A DNA stretch of 64,000 nt from Polytrichum commune (GCA_950295325.1 OX485804.1:24490001-24554000), one strand, 5' to 3'; shown: positions 48,946-59,516, counted from the stretch's first letter. Made by a program: numbers and translations. Notes: generated from the sequence alone by a model not told the origin.

Positions 48946-50557
48946 TGTGAGCCCAAAATGGTGCCCACATGTGGTGATTAACTCTTCGAAACCAATTTTA
49001 GTTTGACTTTGATGTGTTATGATTATTCACAAAACATAAAAAGAATGAAGTGTGGTTTGGATTTAAGTTTAGGCTTTAGAATGTGTTGTGTGATTATTTT
49101 AAGGTTGAATTCAATAAGAGTATGCCTTGATATTGTGAGTAGGGGGTAAGGTGAAGCAAGGTGAGCTCCGCGGGTTAAATGCCCACTTTTGAATCCACCT
49201 TGGTAGTTTAGGAAGAAGGAAGCTTGGTGGAAGGGGATTAGTCCCTACTTTGAAGGTGAAGGTTAAGGGATTGTGATTGGAGGTGCTAATCCTCCCACCC
49301 TATCTTCTCCCTCTCTCCCTCTCTCCCTCTCTCCCTCTTTGCTACTTAAGGTGTTCTTTCTCTCATTTGCGACTCTCTCCATCAAGTGCTCTCAAGGGAG
49401 CAAGCTCTTAAGAGCTTGAGCTACGTGTGTGGGTGATTAGTGTAGTGAAGACAATTAGTTAAGCTCTCTCTCTAAATGCCTCCCAAGTGAGTGCACTTTT
49501 AGAGCTTGGGATTACCTAGGAAGATTAGATGGTTGTTAGTGAAGTGAGTATGGTAGGTTAGTTCCTTAGTTAAGGAGAGAAGAAAGAAAGAAAAGAGGAA
49601 AAAAAAAAAGGAAGAAAGAAAAAGGAAGAAGTAGAAATTAGAAGATGTGTGGTTAGTAGATAAGGGTGTGTTAATGGTTATTTAGTGACATACTGCCTAA
49701 GCTTAGTAGTGAGATCAGTAGCTGCTGGAGGGCCAGCCGAAGGCTAATGGCGCAGACTGCTGGAAGGGGAGCCGAAGGCTAATGGCACATACTGCCTAAG
49801 CTTAGTAGTGAGATCAGTAGCTGCTGGAGGGCCAGCCGAAGGCTAATGGCACAGATTGCTGGAAGGGGAGCCGAAGGCTAATGGCACATACTGCCTAAGC
49901 TTAGTAGTGAGATCAGTAGCTGCTGGAGGGCCAACCGAAGGCTAATGGCACAGACTGCTGGAAGGGGAGCTGAAGGCTAATGGCACATCTGCTGGAAGGG
50001 CCCAGCCGAAGGCTAATGGCACAGACTGCTGAGGTGATTAGTGCAAACCATTAGGCTACCTAGGGGTTATCAAGGCTAGGCCCAATTAATGGGTGTTAGC
50101 ATATAAAAAACTAGATTACATTAGGCCATTTAGTGGTGGCTAAGTAGTTAGACCTATTAGACTAGTTGTGGCATGTGTGGGTTTGTATGAGTGTGTTGAT
50201 CCGTGAAGAAAAGTGTTTTTCAACACTTGAATCTCTTGGTCAAATAACGCACTTGCATTATTAATGGAGAATGTGGGAGATCCTTGCAATGACAAGGAAA
50301 AGGGAGTGAAGATTAAACGAGCGAGGGGAATGTCCTTAAGGGCATGTGTGGCTAAATCCGCGGGTTGGACTCTTGAGAAGGCCAACTCTAGCATCAGCCA
50401 AGAGGCCAACATTAATAAAGTACAATGAGTAAGACAATACGTGTTCATTCGAACATGAAAAATTCCTTGCATATGGTTCAATGTTGTAATAGATAATGTG
50501 ATTCTCAAAGTCATCACCCGGACTAGGACGCTTAAGGGTGGTGGATTTGGCCTCACA
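48946..50557 (+). mobile_element. Solo LTR 1 (1,612 bp) inserted in the LINE
   Basis: Starts TGTGAGCCCAAAATGG and ends GGATTTGGCCTCACA, giving TG...CA termini and a short terminal palindrome TGTGAG/CTCACA. It is flanked by the 5-bp direct repeat GGGTG. No internal domain, primer-binding site or second LTR is present, so it is best read as a solo LTR left by recombination. It shares both ends and most of its flanking sequence with the inverted copy at 52949-54694. It contains a (TCTCCC)n stretch near 49,305-49,337, a purine-rich run near 49,580-49,630 and a tandem array at about 49,690-50,035. Confidence 0.85.
49690..50035 (+). repeat. Tandem array in solo LTR 1, 99-bp period with half-unit substructure
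   Basis: The 99-bp unit starts ACTGCCTAAGCTTAGTAGTG (49692, 49791, 49890) and contains two related sub-units built on GCCGAAGGCTAATGGCACA, one preceded by CTGCTGGAGGGCCA and the other by CTGCTGGAAGGGGA. There are about 3.5 copies. The array occupies the same place in this LTR that an unrelated array occupies in the other LTR. Confidence 0.9.
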
Positions 50558-50562
50558 GGGTG
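50558..50562 (+). repeat. Target-site duplication, right copy (GGGTG)
   Basis: Identical to 48941-48945. Confidence 0.85.
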
Positions 50563-52948
50563 AGAAGTGTGGTTTTGTATTATTTATAGGTTTTTGGCTT
50601 GTTATTGAGTTAGGTTTCCAATTATTTATGAAGTGGTATTTGTTATTATTTGTGTGGCGAGGCCGGTAGGCCGAGGCCATTGTGTTTTTTGGGTGGGGTT
50701 GGTATTTTGTATGAGGGCTTAATAGGTTTTTGATTTTGTGATGGTGTTCGAAGTTAGGGTAGGGTTTATTTTTGGAGCATTTGTTTTGTAGGTATGCTTT
50801 GGTGTTTGTTGAGAGGTGAGGTTGGTAGGTTGAGGTTGCTTTGTTTTTTGGGTTGAGTTTTTGTTTAGTGTGCAAATTTAGTTTTGAGTAGGGGTGGTTT
50901 CTGGGGAATGGTTTGTGGTTTTGGTGGGTGTTATATTTGGTTAAGAGGTGTGTATGGGAGTTGTCTTGGAGTACGTGTTTTGTAGTTGTGCGTGGTTTCC
51001 ATTTGGTTGTGATAGGGTTTGGCTTGTGGTGGAGATGGTAGGACAAGGTCATTTTGTAATTGTGATATGATTTGTATTTCAAGTGGAGGTTGGATTTGGA
51101 GCTAGGGTATGGTGTGCTTTTTGAGCGTAGGTTGGGATGTTTTTTAGATAGTGGGTGAGGTTCTAGGTTAGGTTGGGTTTCTTGTTTTGAGTGGGTATTA
51201 TGCTTTGGGCGTTGTTGTGGATGCACTTTGTTTTTAAGGTAAAGTCTAAGTTTTGAGCGGATTCTATATTTCGGATGAAGTTTATTCTTTGGATGAGAGT
51301 TGTGTCTTGGATGGAGTCTATGTTTTGGATGTGATATGTATTTTGAGTGAGGTTGGGGGTGTTTGTGGGTTGGATGGGTATTGTAGTGTAGTATGGATGT
51401 GATTTCTTCAAGTTGTTTGGGTAAGAGGTGTGTGTTGTAGATTGTTATTACTTTTGGTTTCTCTTCGTTTGTAGATTGGTATTTATAACTTTTATGGCGT
51501 GGCCGGTGGGCTAAAGCCTTTTTGTGTTTGGGTGCAATTTTGTGCTTATTGTGGGGATGGAGTTGTTTTTTGAGGTAAAGATTTGGGTTAATGTTTTGGT
51601 GTGATTTGAATGTTTGATATTTGTTTTTATTGGTTTTTTGGGGTGGAATGAGTATGGGTATGGATTTTATGTGTCCTGAGAGTGTGTGTTGTGCGTAAGT
51701 GTGATTTTTATTTGTTTTGTTAGGTATCCATTTGCTTGTGGATTGGTGTTGAGTATAATTTTTGTTGATTGTTTTTTGTTTTGTTTTGTGTTAGGTTAGG
51801 TTTGTTATACGTTTGGTTGTATTTATGATGGTAGGGTGGGGTAGGGATTGTGTTATATTTTTTGGTTGTTTAGATGTAGGTGGAGGGTATGTGTTGGCTA
51901 TAGGGGTGTACTTTGAGAGAAGTCCATGATGGGTATTTGATGTAGTGTTTCTTGGATTTCTCTTTCTTGATTTTTGGTGCTTGTTTTGTGTATATTTTAT
52001 ATTCGTTGTACTTGAGGTAGAGAGGTGATATCCATGTAGGTTAGTTGTTTTTGATTCTTGGTATTTAATGAGTGCGAGTTTTGTTGTAAAGGAGGTGTGT
52101 TTTAGGCTGGGTAGAATGATTTCTTGTCGTATAGGTAAGGGATGTGAGTTCACATAGTATTTAGGTATTTGCTTTGTTGTGCTTTTGGTTTGAGTTATGT
52201 TGGTAGGGTTTGGTAAAGTGTGTGTCATCTTCCTTAGTTGTCTAGATGTACGGGGGGGATATGGATTGATTATGGGAGTGTTCGTTGTTATTGTGTGAGG
52301 TTTTTGATGTGTGCTTGATGCATTTGATGTGGTGAAATGGTATTTATGTGGGTTAAGTATCTTTGGTTTTTTCTTTTTGATTTTTGTAATATTTTTAGTG
52401 TATGTTTTGTTGTAGGATGGGTGGTGGATGGGGTGGGTATTGTGTTTTTTATTTGTTTAGGTATGAGGTGTAATTTTGTATAGTTGTTTGTTGTTGATTT
52501 AGTTTTACAATAGTGTGTGAGGTTGTGTTTGTAATTAGTGTTAGGTTTATTTATGAAGTGGAATTTATTATTTGTGTGGCGAGGCCGGTAGGCCGAGGCC
52601 ATTGTATTTTTTGGGTGGGGTTGGTATTTTGGATGAGGGTTTGATAGGTGTTTGAGTTTGTGATGGTGTTTGGAGTTAGGGTGGGGTTTATTTTCGGAGT
52701 AATTGAGTATTGGGTGTGTATATTGTTTCGTTTGAATTTTGTCTTTGTGTATGTGTAAAGTAGAGTGATTGTATTTATATTTCATATGGTATTTTGGTCG
52801 TCGTAGGGTCTTATGACTAGTATGATGGTATCTTTTATTAAGTACGGACTTTGTTGTAGGTGTGTATATGATGCTTGGGTGTGGTCGGGCTTTGGTCTTA
52901 TTTATTCTTTGGTTATTTATGAGTATGTATTTGGTTATAGTGAAAGGG
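50563..52948 (-). other. A/C-rich low-complexity region with long open frames and internal repeats
   Basis: The minus strand is strongly A/C-rich and the plus strand G/T-rich, as in the adjoining retrotransposon ORFs. Minus-strand open frames (51226-50563 and on into the LTR, 51411-51163, 52228-51791, and 52948-52288) encode basic, His/Lys/Asn/Thr/Pro-rich low-complexity sequence with no domain. A block containing GTGTGGCGAGGCCGGTAGGC occurs at about 50,659 and 52,575 and, more diverged, near 51,498. Around it some 160 bp are well conserved, so the region is a degenerate direct-repeat array. Open frames may only reflect the scarcity of stop codons in A/C-rich sequence. Confidence 0.65.
52944..52948 (+). 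repeat. Target-site duplication, left copy (AAGGG)
   Basis: Identical to 54695-54699 on the other side of the right solo LTR. Confidence 0.85.
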
Positions 52949-54694
52949 TGTGAGGCCAAATCCACCACCCTTAAGCGTCCTAGTCCGGGTGATGGCTTTG
53001 AGAATCACATGTATCTCTTACAACCTTGAACCATGTCCAAAAGAACACATATTGTTTCCACTCATTGTGCTTTATTAATGTTAGCCTCTTGGCTTGTGCT
53101 AGAGTTGGCCTTCTCAAGAGTCCACCCCGCGGCTTTAGCCACACATGCCCTTAAGGACATTCCCCTCGCTCGTTTAACCTTCACTTCTTTTTTCTTGTCA
53201 TTGCAAGAGTCTTCCACATTCTCCATTAATAATGCAAGTGAGTTATTTTGACCGGGAGCTTCAAGTGTTGAAAAACACTTTACTCAATGGCTAAACACAC
53301 TCATACAAACCCACACGTAGCACAGACTAGCCTAATGGGTCTAACTACTTAGCCACCCCTAAAATGGTCTAATGTAATCTAGTTTTTTATGTGCTAACAC
53401 CCACTAATTGGGTGTAGCCTTGCTAACCCCTAGATATCCTAATGGTGGTTTGTTGCTAAGCCTCGCAGTTGCAGTTGGCCACGGCCTCGGCTGCCAAGGT
53501 AAACAGTAATCCCAGCTACAGTTGGCCACGACCTCAGCTACCTAAATAACCAGTAATTCCCAGCTGCAGTTGGCCACGGCCTTAGCTGCCAAGGTAAACA
53601 GTAATCCCAGCTACAGTTGGCCACGACCTCAGCTACCTAAATAACCAGTAATTCCCAGCTGCAGTTGGCCAAGGCCTTCAGCTGCCTAAGGTAAACAGTA
53701 ATCCCAGCTGCAGTTGGCCACGGCCTCAGCTGCCTAAGTAACCAATAATTCCCAGCTGCAGTTGGCCAAGGCCTTCAGCTGCCTAAGTAAACAGTAATCC
53801 CAGCTGCAGTTGGCCACGGCCTCCGTTGCCAAAGTAACCAGTAATCCCAGCTGCAGTTGGCCACGGCCTCAGCTGCCTAAATAACCAGTAATTCCCAGCT
53901 GCAGTTGGCCAAGGCCTTCAGCTGCCTAAGTAACCAGTAATTCCCAGCTGCAGTTGGCCACGGCCTCAAATATCCGAATGGGTAACCCACCTACTAGTTG
54001 CACCTTAATACAACCCCCTTCAATCACTAACCAAATGTTTTCTAAGTTTCTCTTACTCTTTCCTTTTCTTTGCTCCTAATGAACTAATCTAACACACTAA
54101 TTCCACTAACTACTAACTAATCGACACGTGCAACCTTAAACTCTAAGAGCTCACTCACTTGGGAGGCATTGAGAGGGAGAGTTTAACTAATTAACTTCAC
54201 TAAAAACTAATAACCCACACACGTGGCTCAAGCTCTTAAGAGCTTGCTCCCTTGAGAGCGCTTGATGGAGAGAGAGGAAAATGAGAGAGAAACCACCTTA
54301 AGTAGCAAAGAGGGAGAGAGGGAGAGAGAGGTGAGGATAGGGTGAGAGGATTAGCACTTCCAATCACAATCCCTTAATCTTCACCTTCAAAGTAGGGACT
54401 AATCCCCTTCCACCAAGCTTCCTTCTTCCTAAACTACCAAGGTGGATTCAAAAGTGGGCATTTAACCCGCGGAGCTCACCTTGCTTCACCTTACCCCCTA
54501 CTCACAATATCAAGGCATACTCTTATTGAATTCAACCTTAAAATAATCACACAACACATTCTAAAGCCTAAACTTAAATCCAAACCACACTTCATTCTTT
54601 TTATGTTTTGTGAATAATCATAACACATCAAAGTCAAATTAAAATTGGTTTCGAAGAGTTAATCACCACATGTGGGCACCATTTTGGACTCACA
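52949..54694 (-). mobile_element. Solo LTR 2 (1,746 bp), inverted relative to LTR 1
   Basis: Starts TGTGAGGCCAAATCC and ends CCATTTTGGACTCACA, the reverse complement of the ends of LTR 1, with 5-bp flanking repeats AAGGG. The different target duplication proves an insertion separate from LTR 1. Outer parts match LTR 1 closely, for example the GGCATTTAACCCGCGGAGCT block near 54,458. The middle carries a different tandem array at about 53,466-53,970. Both LTRs interrupt the same host retrotransposon, so they are younger than it. Confidence 0.85.
53466..53970 (+). repeat. Tandem array in solo LTR 2, about 47-49-bp period
   Basis: About ten units built on CAGCTGCAGTTGGCCACGGC followed by CTCAGCTGCCTAA and a spacer ACCAGTAATTCC. 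Units vary by CACGGCCTC versus CAAGGCCTTC, and alternation of the two types suggests a higher-order period. It is not related to the array in LTR 1 beyond short CAGC motifs. Confidence 0.9.
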
Positions 54695-54699
54695 AAGGG
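54695..54699 (+). repeat. Target-site duplication, right copy (AAGGG)
   Basis: Identical to 52944-52948. Confidence 0.85.
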
Positions 54700-55098
54700 T
54701 TAGTTTTGGCGGATGTTATGCTTTTTATTTGTTTGAGTAGGAAGTATGTGTATTTTGGATTAATTTTGTGTATTGTATGGTATTTGTATTTTGTTTGAGT
54801 ATAGTGTTTTGTTTGAGTAGAGTGTTTTGTTTGAGTATAGTATTTTGCTTGAGTATAGTGTTTTGTTTGAGTATAGTGTTTTGCTTGAGTATAGTATTTT
54901 GCTTGAGTATAGTATTCTGCTTGAGTATAGTCTTTGTGTACGTATAAAGCAGATAACTTGTATTTCATATGGTATTTTGGATATTGTAAGATACTATGAG
55001 TAATACGATGGTATCTAGTATTTATTCTATGTATAATAGTATATAAAATACTATGTTTAATACTATGTTTATTACTATGTCCAAATACGTGTATGTAT
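54700..55098 (-). other. A/C-rich region with 15-bp tandem repeats, 3' of ORF1
   Basis: The minus-strand open frame encodes a run of YTQAK/YTQTK pentads; on the plus strand this is a tandem repeat of TTTTGTTTGAGTATAGTG-like 15-mers at about 54,790-54,930. The neighbouring stretch (54,940-55,020) matches 52,740-52,850 beyond LTR 2, including TATTTCATATGGTATTTTGG. Removing LTR 2 and one duplication joins this frame to the one ending at 52288 without a shift. Confidence 0.65.
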
Positions 55099-56904
55099 CT
55101 AAGATAGTATTGAAGTAAATACTTTTGTTTTACCGGCGGTTTGTGGCCAATCCACATTTGGCAGGTCTTTTATCATAAGATTTGGGTTTACCAACCCGGT
55201 AATTTGTTGCATCCCGGTAAGTGCCATGGTTAGTGTGCTTTGTATGTCCAACATTTGCTTCTTCAATTTTTCGTTGATGTCATCAACATAGTTGTGGGCC
55301 TCTTTGACTATGTCATCCTTCAAGACCTTCATCTCTTCGTGTAGTTCAAGCTTGAGTTTCTTGTTACCTTCTTCAATGGCCTCCTTCATGATGGTAAAAA
55401 CTTCGCTTTTGGTGGCATTCTTCTCACCTTGGTTTTGGTTTTGGATTGCTTCAATGGTGTTCACCAAGCAAGTGTTAGTATCTTCAAATCCAAACTTGAT
55501 CAACAAATCTTTGGAAGGTTTGTCAATACCATCAAGACTTCTACAGTGTGGAGTGATTTCCACATGATAAACACCAATTTTTCCTCTTTTCCTACAAACT
55601 TTTTGTATACAAAGGGGTTGAGGCATTCAACATTTGCACTACCATTGTGTCTAATTCCATCTTGCTTATGGAACCAAATGGAGACAACATTCTTGGTTCC
55701 AATTATCTTGCAAATTTCAAGAGATGTGTCATCTATGCTCATCAAGATGGGAAGGTTGTAGAAGGTGAGAGTTAGAGCTTCTTTCCTTTGTTTTTGTTCC
55801 AAGGTGAGAAAATGCCCTTTCTTCACTTGTCCTTCCAAAATTTCATGGTGTGTTGCAACTTGGAGTTCTTGAATTTTCTTGGCTTGTGCGGGGGTTGGTG
55901 CAACAATGTAAGCATGGTTGTTGGAAGTGCCCTTTTGCACCTCCACAATCTCAAATTCATAACCTCTTCTAAAACTATTCTCTAAAACATCTTTGAAGAG
56001 CATATGTGAAAAGACATCAATCAAAGTTTCACTAGTGATTTTGATTGAAAGGTTGTTGTTCCTAGCTATGGAGTGGTAAGTCTTACATACCTTTTCAAGA
56101 GTACCTTGGGTTGATTTGGGGTCCAATTGTAGAATGAATGGACTAAGTCCTTTCAACAAAGCCACACCATCAATTTCGGGGTGGAGAAGGTGGAGTTTGG
56201 CAATTCCCGCCCAAACTCCTTTCTCCCCACCTCTCTTAACACTCATGCACATGATAAATATGGGCTCAATAAGGTTAGTGCCAAGTGGTATTTGCATCAA
56301 CTCAAGTCTTTTCCTTACTAGTTCTTTCACATGGTTATGGAGGAGAGGGGTGTTGGGTAAATGAAATTCAATAGCAACATGGAAGTCCAAAGAGAGACAT
56401 GTATTGGGATCGATTGGGATATCATATGGAATTTGTGTTAGGTTGAGGTGTTGTCCAAGGACACCATCTTCTCTCTTACCTGGGTAATAGATTTGGGGTA
56501 TCCTTGGGAAGGATATTGCGACCCCCCTCCATTTATTCCGCTTCCTTCCTTGGTACACCCCTAAGTACCCTATCTTCGATGGATTCACCATCGAAGAGCT
56601 CTTCCAACCCCTCTTCCATAGCCAATTTCTCCATGTTAGTGAAACCATACCAAAAATTTTGACGGAACCTTCGTTCCGGGAAGATAGAATTTACCTGTGT
56701 GGCTTGTGGGCGTCGTTGTGGGGTTTGGTGTAGAGATTTGTTCGGTTTTGTCTTCTCCCGGGTCCTCTTGGTGCCTATTTCCTTCGCAGCTTGATTCTCC
56801 TTTGCCTTCTCCGCTAAGAGCCGCATGAGGTTTTGTGTGGGTGTGTCTACCTCCATGTTGTCATCATCTCCCAAGATTGGTCGGAATGTGGACGGTGATG
56901 CCAT
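55099..56904 (-). pseudogene. ORF1-like protein of the retrotransposon, frameshifted
   Basis: Three minus-strand frames follow one another: 56904-56533 (from ATG, MASPSTFRPILGDDDNMEVD), about 56,545-55,585, and about 55,585-55,099. Switches near 56,530-56,545 (at a C run) and 55,580 (at an A run) look like single-base indels, so the ancestral protein was about 600 residues. The N terminus is acidic then strongly basic (TKRTREKTKPNK). The middle has two segments with alternating hydrophobic pattern that could be RRM-like, as in other LINE ORF1 proteins. The end has a charged helical, probably coiled-coil stretch around EGNKKLKLELHEEMKVLKDD. ORF1 proteins usually bind the element RNA. No named domain is certain. 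Confidence 0.6.
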
Positions 56905-58760
56905 GTTTTGCAGCACCGTATCCCAGCACCTCAAAACTCTTGGTCGGTTTGCTAGGCAGTGATAATCAAGCTTTGGAGGTGCTCCTCAGCAGCTCCACTC
57001 CTCCAAGCTCTCGAGTAGCTCCCTAGCAACCACAGGTACACAGCTTCGCAGGCCCTGCAGCTACACTTCGCTCTGCTTAATTCTTCACGGCTGCTGCTCT
57101 GGTGTTGCCCAATTTTTCGCAGCTTCCTCACCCTTTTTCGCAGTGGTTCTGTAGCTGATATAGTGCCGAGTAATTCTCCTACTTTGTCTGTCAACTACTC
57201 AGCTCGCAGCTCTCGCTTGGTTTTTCGCTGCCGTGTTGTGTATGCAAACCTTCTGAGTTCCGGCAGCAAGTCTCCTCCTGTCTTCTCAGAATTCAGCTTC
57301 GCAATGAGTCTGAGCTTCTCTCTGTCTGCGGTGGAGTTAGGCCACCTTCTTCTCAGGGACTTTTACCAGCCGCTTACGTTGCCTCCTCCTACACCGAGGT
57401 GAGAAGTGCGAGGTTGTGGGAGGACAGTGGCTCTCCCTTACCACAACTCCTAGTCTGTAGATTGGCCGTGCTGATAGCAGGGTGTGTCACTCTTGGGGCT
57501 GCTCAATCTGGGTGATCTATTCTAATCCAAATTATTTGCTTTTGGGACTAATCAACCAATGTAATCTATCCTAATCCAATATTTGTGCACTCCCTTAATA
57601 CACGAAGGATTCTGATTTCAAAAAATCAAAGAGGGTAGCGATCTCTCGTTGCAATGTCTAATCTCTATGGTAATTTAGTCAACAATTTCTAGTAGCATTA
57701 GTATCAGTATTACCCTCTACCATAGGCAGCAACCAGGTCAATAATGCCGCTCAGTCAGATCTGTGCAAAGGAGGCTTTAGTTGGTCTTATGTTGCGGGAT
57801 CTGTGACTTCTGTAGTATGTGCGTCGGCGGTGGGAGCAGGTTTGATTTCGCAGCTTTCGGCGTTGAATGTGTTGGTTATCTTCACGGGGGATTTCGGAGA
57901 CAGTCTTCGGTAGCGACAGATCTGCAGTGTATCTGCAGTGGGGGCAGATTTGATATCGCAGCATTCGCGTTGACAGTGTTGCTGGTCTTCACGGGGTAGT
58001 TTGGAGATGGTCTTTGGCAGCGACAGATTTGCGGTATGTGTGTCTGCAGTGGGAGAGATTAGATTTCGCAGCTTTCGGCGTTACCGGTGTTGCTTATCTT
58101 CGCAGGGGATTTTGGAGACGGTCTTCAGTATTTGCTGCAGCTCCGAATTTCGGTGCTCTTAACGGGTGGCAGCTTCTTCGCCTTCAGCCAGGACGAAGTT
58201 CTTCGAAGATCTTCAGTTACCATTGGCTTGTATCAGCGTGGATTTGTGGTAGCAGGGGGTGGATTCGTGGTAGCAGCGTCTTGATCTCAGGGTCAGTCTC
58301 GCCGAAGGTTGTTCGCCAAGTTTGCCAGAGTTCGGGGATCCCACCTTCCGTTGGTTCAGTAACATGAGTAGATTTGTGGCAGGTAGCAACTTTGTTGCAG
58401 CACAGTCTCCTTCACAGATTTTCTTTTCGGTGTTGCAACGTCACGCATCTTGTGATCTGTTGGTGAGGCTTCGGTGGAAGAGGTGGTAGTCTTGGTGAGA
58501 TCTAGGCTTTTATGCTGGGATGGTGGAGGTTGGGCTTCGTTAAGACGGCCTTCCGGTGTCTGAGGAGATGGGTGGCTGGGGAGAACGGCTAGAGGAGCAA
58601 CTGATTTAGCCGCTTCTACTCTTTGTCATTTCCCCTACCTCCGGCAGCCTCCTCGATCTACCAGGGCTTCGCCTCCGAAGCGTCGAACTCCTCACTCCAT
58701 CCCTCTCCACTGAACAACGATTGCCTAGGACTTACATGTTTGTAGTGTGTGGGAAGGTGT
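56905..58760. other. GC-richer interval upstream of ORF1 with a minisatellite
   Basis: Base composition is clearly higher in GC than the surroundings. The part next to 56,904 may be the 5' untranslated region and promoter of the minus-strand retrotransposon. Open frames lie on both strands but none shows a family signature. The tandem repeat at 57,787-58,140 is listed separately. Confidence 0.45.
57787..58140 (+). repeat. Three-unit minisatellite, period about 115-120 bp
   Basis: Three diverged units share TTTCGCAGCTTTCGGCGTT (or a variant), GTGTTGCTGGTCTTCACGGG and GCGACAGATTTGCAGT-type blocks in the same order. Units differ by substitutions and short indels, so they have diverged since duplication. 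Confidence 0.75.
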
Positions 58761-59269
58761 ACTACACTGCATCACAATGGATAATGATGTTTGACGTGCC
58801 ACAATTTAGATGTAGTGTTGAGTAATGGATATTTTACCAAGATTTTTGAGTGTTTCACATGAACTAGATGCTCAACATAATAGACACAAATAAAATTTGA
58901 ATAAGCCTAGAGGTCGTCACCATTCCACTACCACCTAAGAGGTTGTCCTTTGGGATTTTCTTTGATGGAATTATAACAAAAGTAAGAGTTCTGAAGAGCG
59001 TGCGTTTAGGATATATTGGATTTGAGACCTTCTTCACATTCGTAAAATTACTCAACCTAACACCAAGGTTTGGCGGGACTAGGAATTTCAAGGATTTATG
59101 TTGAGATCATTCTCTCTATATGCTTGCAAACTATAGGTTGAGGCTCCAACCAAGCAACACTTGCCATTTGTACTCATTGCTTAAGACCACTAAGAGAACC
59201 TACTTTCCAACGGAAACTCTTGTTAGGAACTAAATAAAGTTATGTTCACAAGTGCAATCACCACCAAAA

Positions 59270-59290
59270 TATATATATATATATATATAT
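59270..59290. repeat. (AT)n microsatellite
   Basis: About ten AT units. Confidence 0.95.
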
Positions 59291-59513
59291 TAGGGTTGTT
59301 CATTCTTGCCAATCAATTGTAAAATACATGTTATTTCAAGTTTTCCTCCTCAATGACTAGAGGAAATTGTTATATACAAACATGTTATTTCTCATCCATG
59401 ATTAATTCCATAAATGACCTAAAGTTGGAGATGGTTTAGTCATTTGGGTGAATTGAAAAATCTCAACGATGCTCGACCATGCTCAACCATGCTCAACAAA
59501 ACAAAACCAAAAG

Positions 59514-59516
<3 letters not shown>

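Larger units (their letters stand above)
41740..57000 (-). mobile_element. Giant 2A-bearing non-LTR retrotransposon, interrupted by two solo LTRs
   Basis: Reading on the minus strand: an ORF1-like frame, an A/C-rich low-complexity region, a 2A-containing ORF, APE endonuclease, reverse transcriptase, an unusual linker domain, RNase H with zinc-binding motif, and a C-terminal tail domain. Without the two LTRs the copy is about 12 kb, large for a LINE. Damage is light: three in-frame stops (46533, 44713, 43728) and a few single-base frameshifts, so insertion was fairly recent. RNase H plus 2A recalls the I/Ingi-like group more than the usual plant L1 or RTE lineages, but placement needs a tree. 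The 5' boundary near 57 kb and the 3' tail are not defined. That ORF1 belongs to the same element is inferred from strand, order and the uninterrupted A/C-rich link. Confidence 0.75.

Noticed and set aside
50563-52948. Long minus-strand open frames (His/Lys/Asn/Thr/Pro-rich) as host genes
   Set aside because: Strongly A/C-biased low-complexity sequence with internal repeats inside a retrotransposon; openness can be explained by composition. Reported as part of the element instead.
53466-53970. Regular tandem array that superficially resembles a CRISPR array
   Set aside because: Units are contiguous variants of one sequence without unique spacers, in plant nuclear DNA, within an LTR.
57163-58367. 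GC-rich open frames on both strands that could suggest a gene
   Set aside because: Much of the interval is a tandem repeat and no frame has a family pattern or consistent splice structure.
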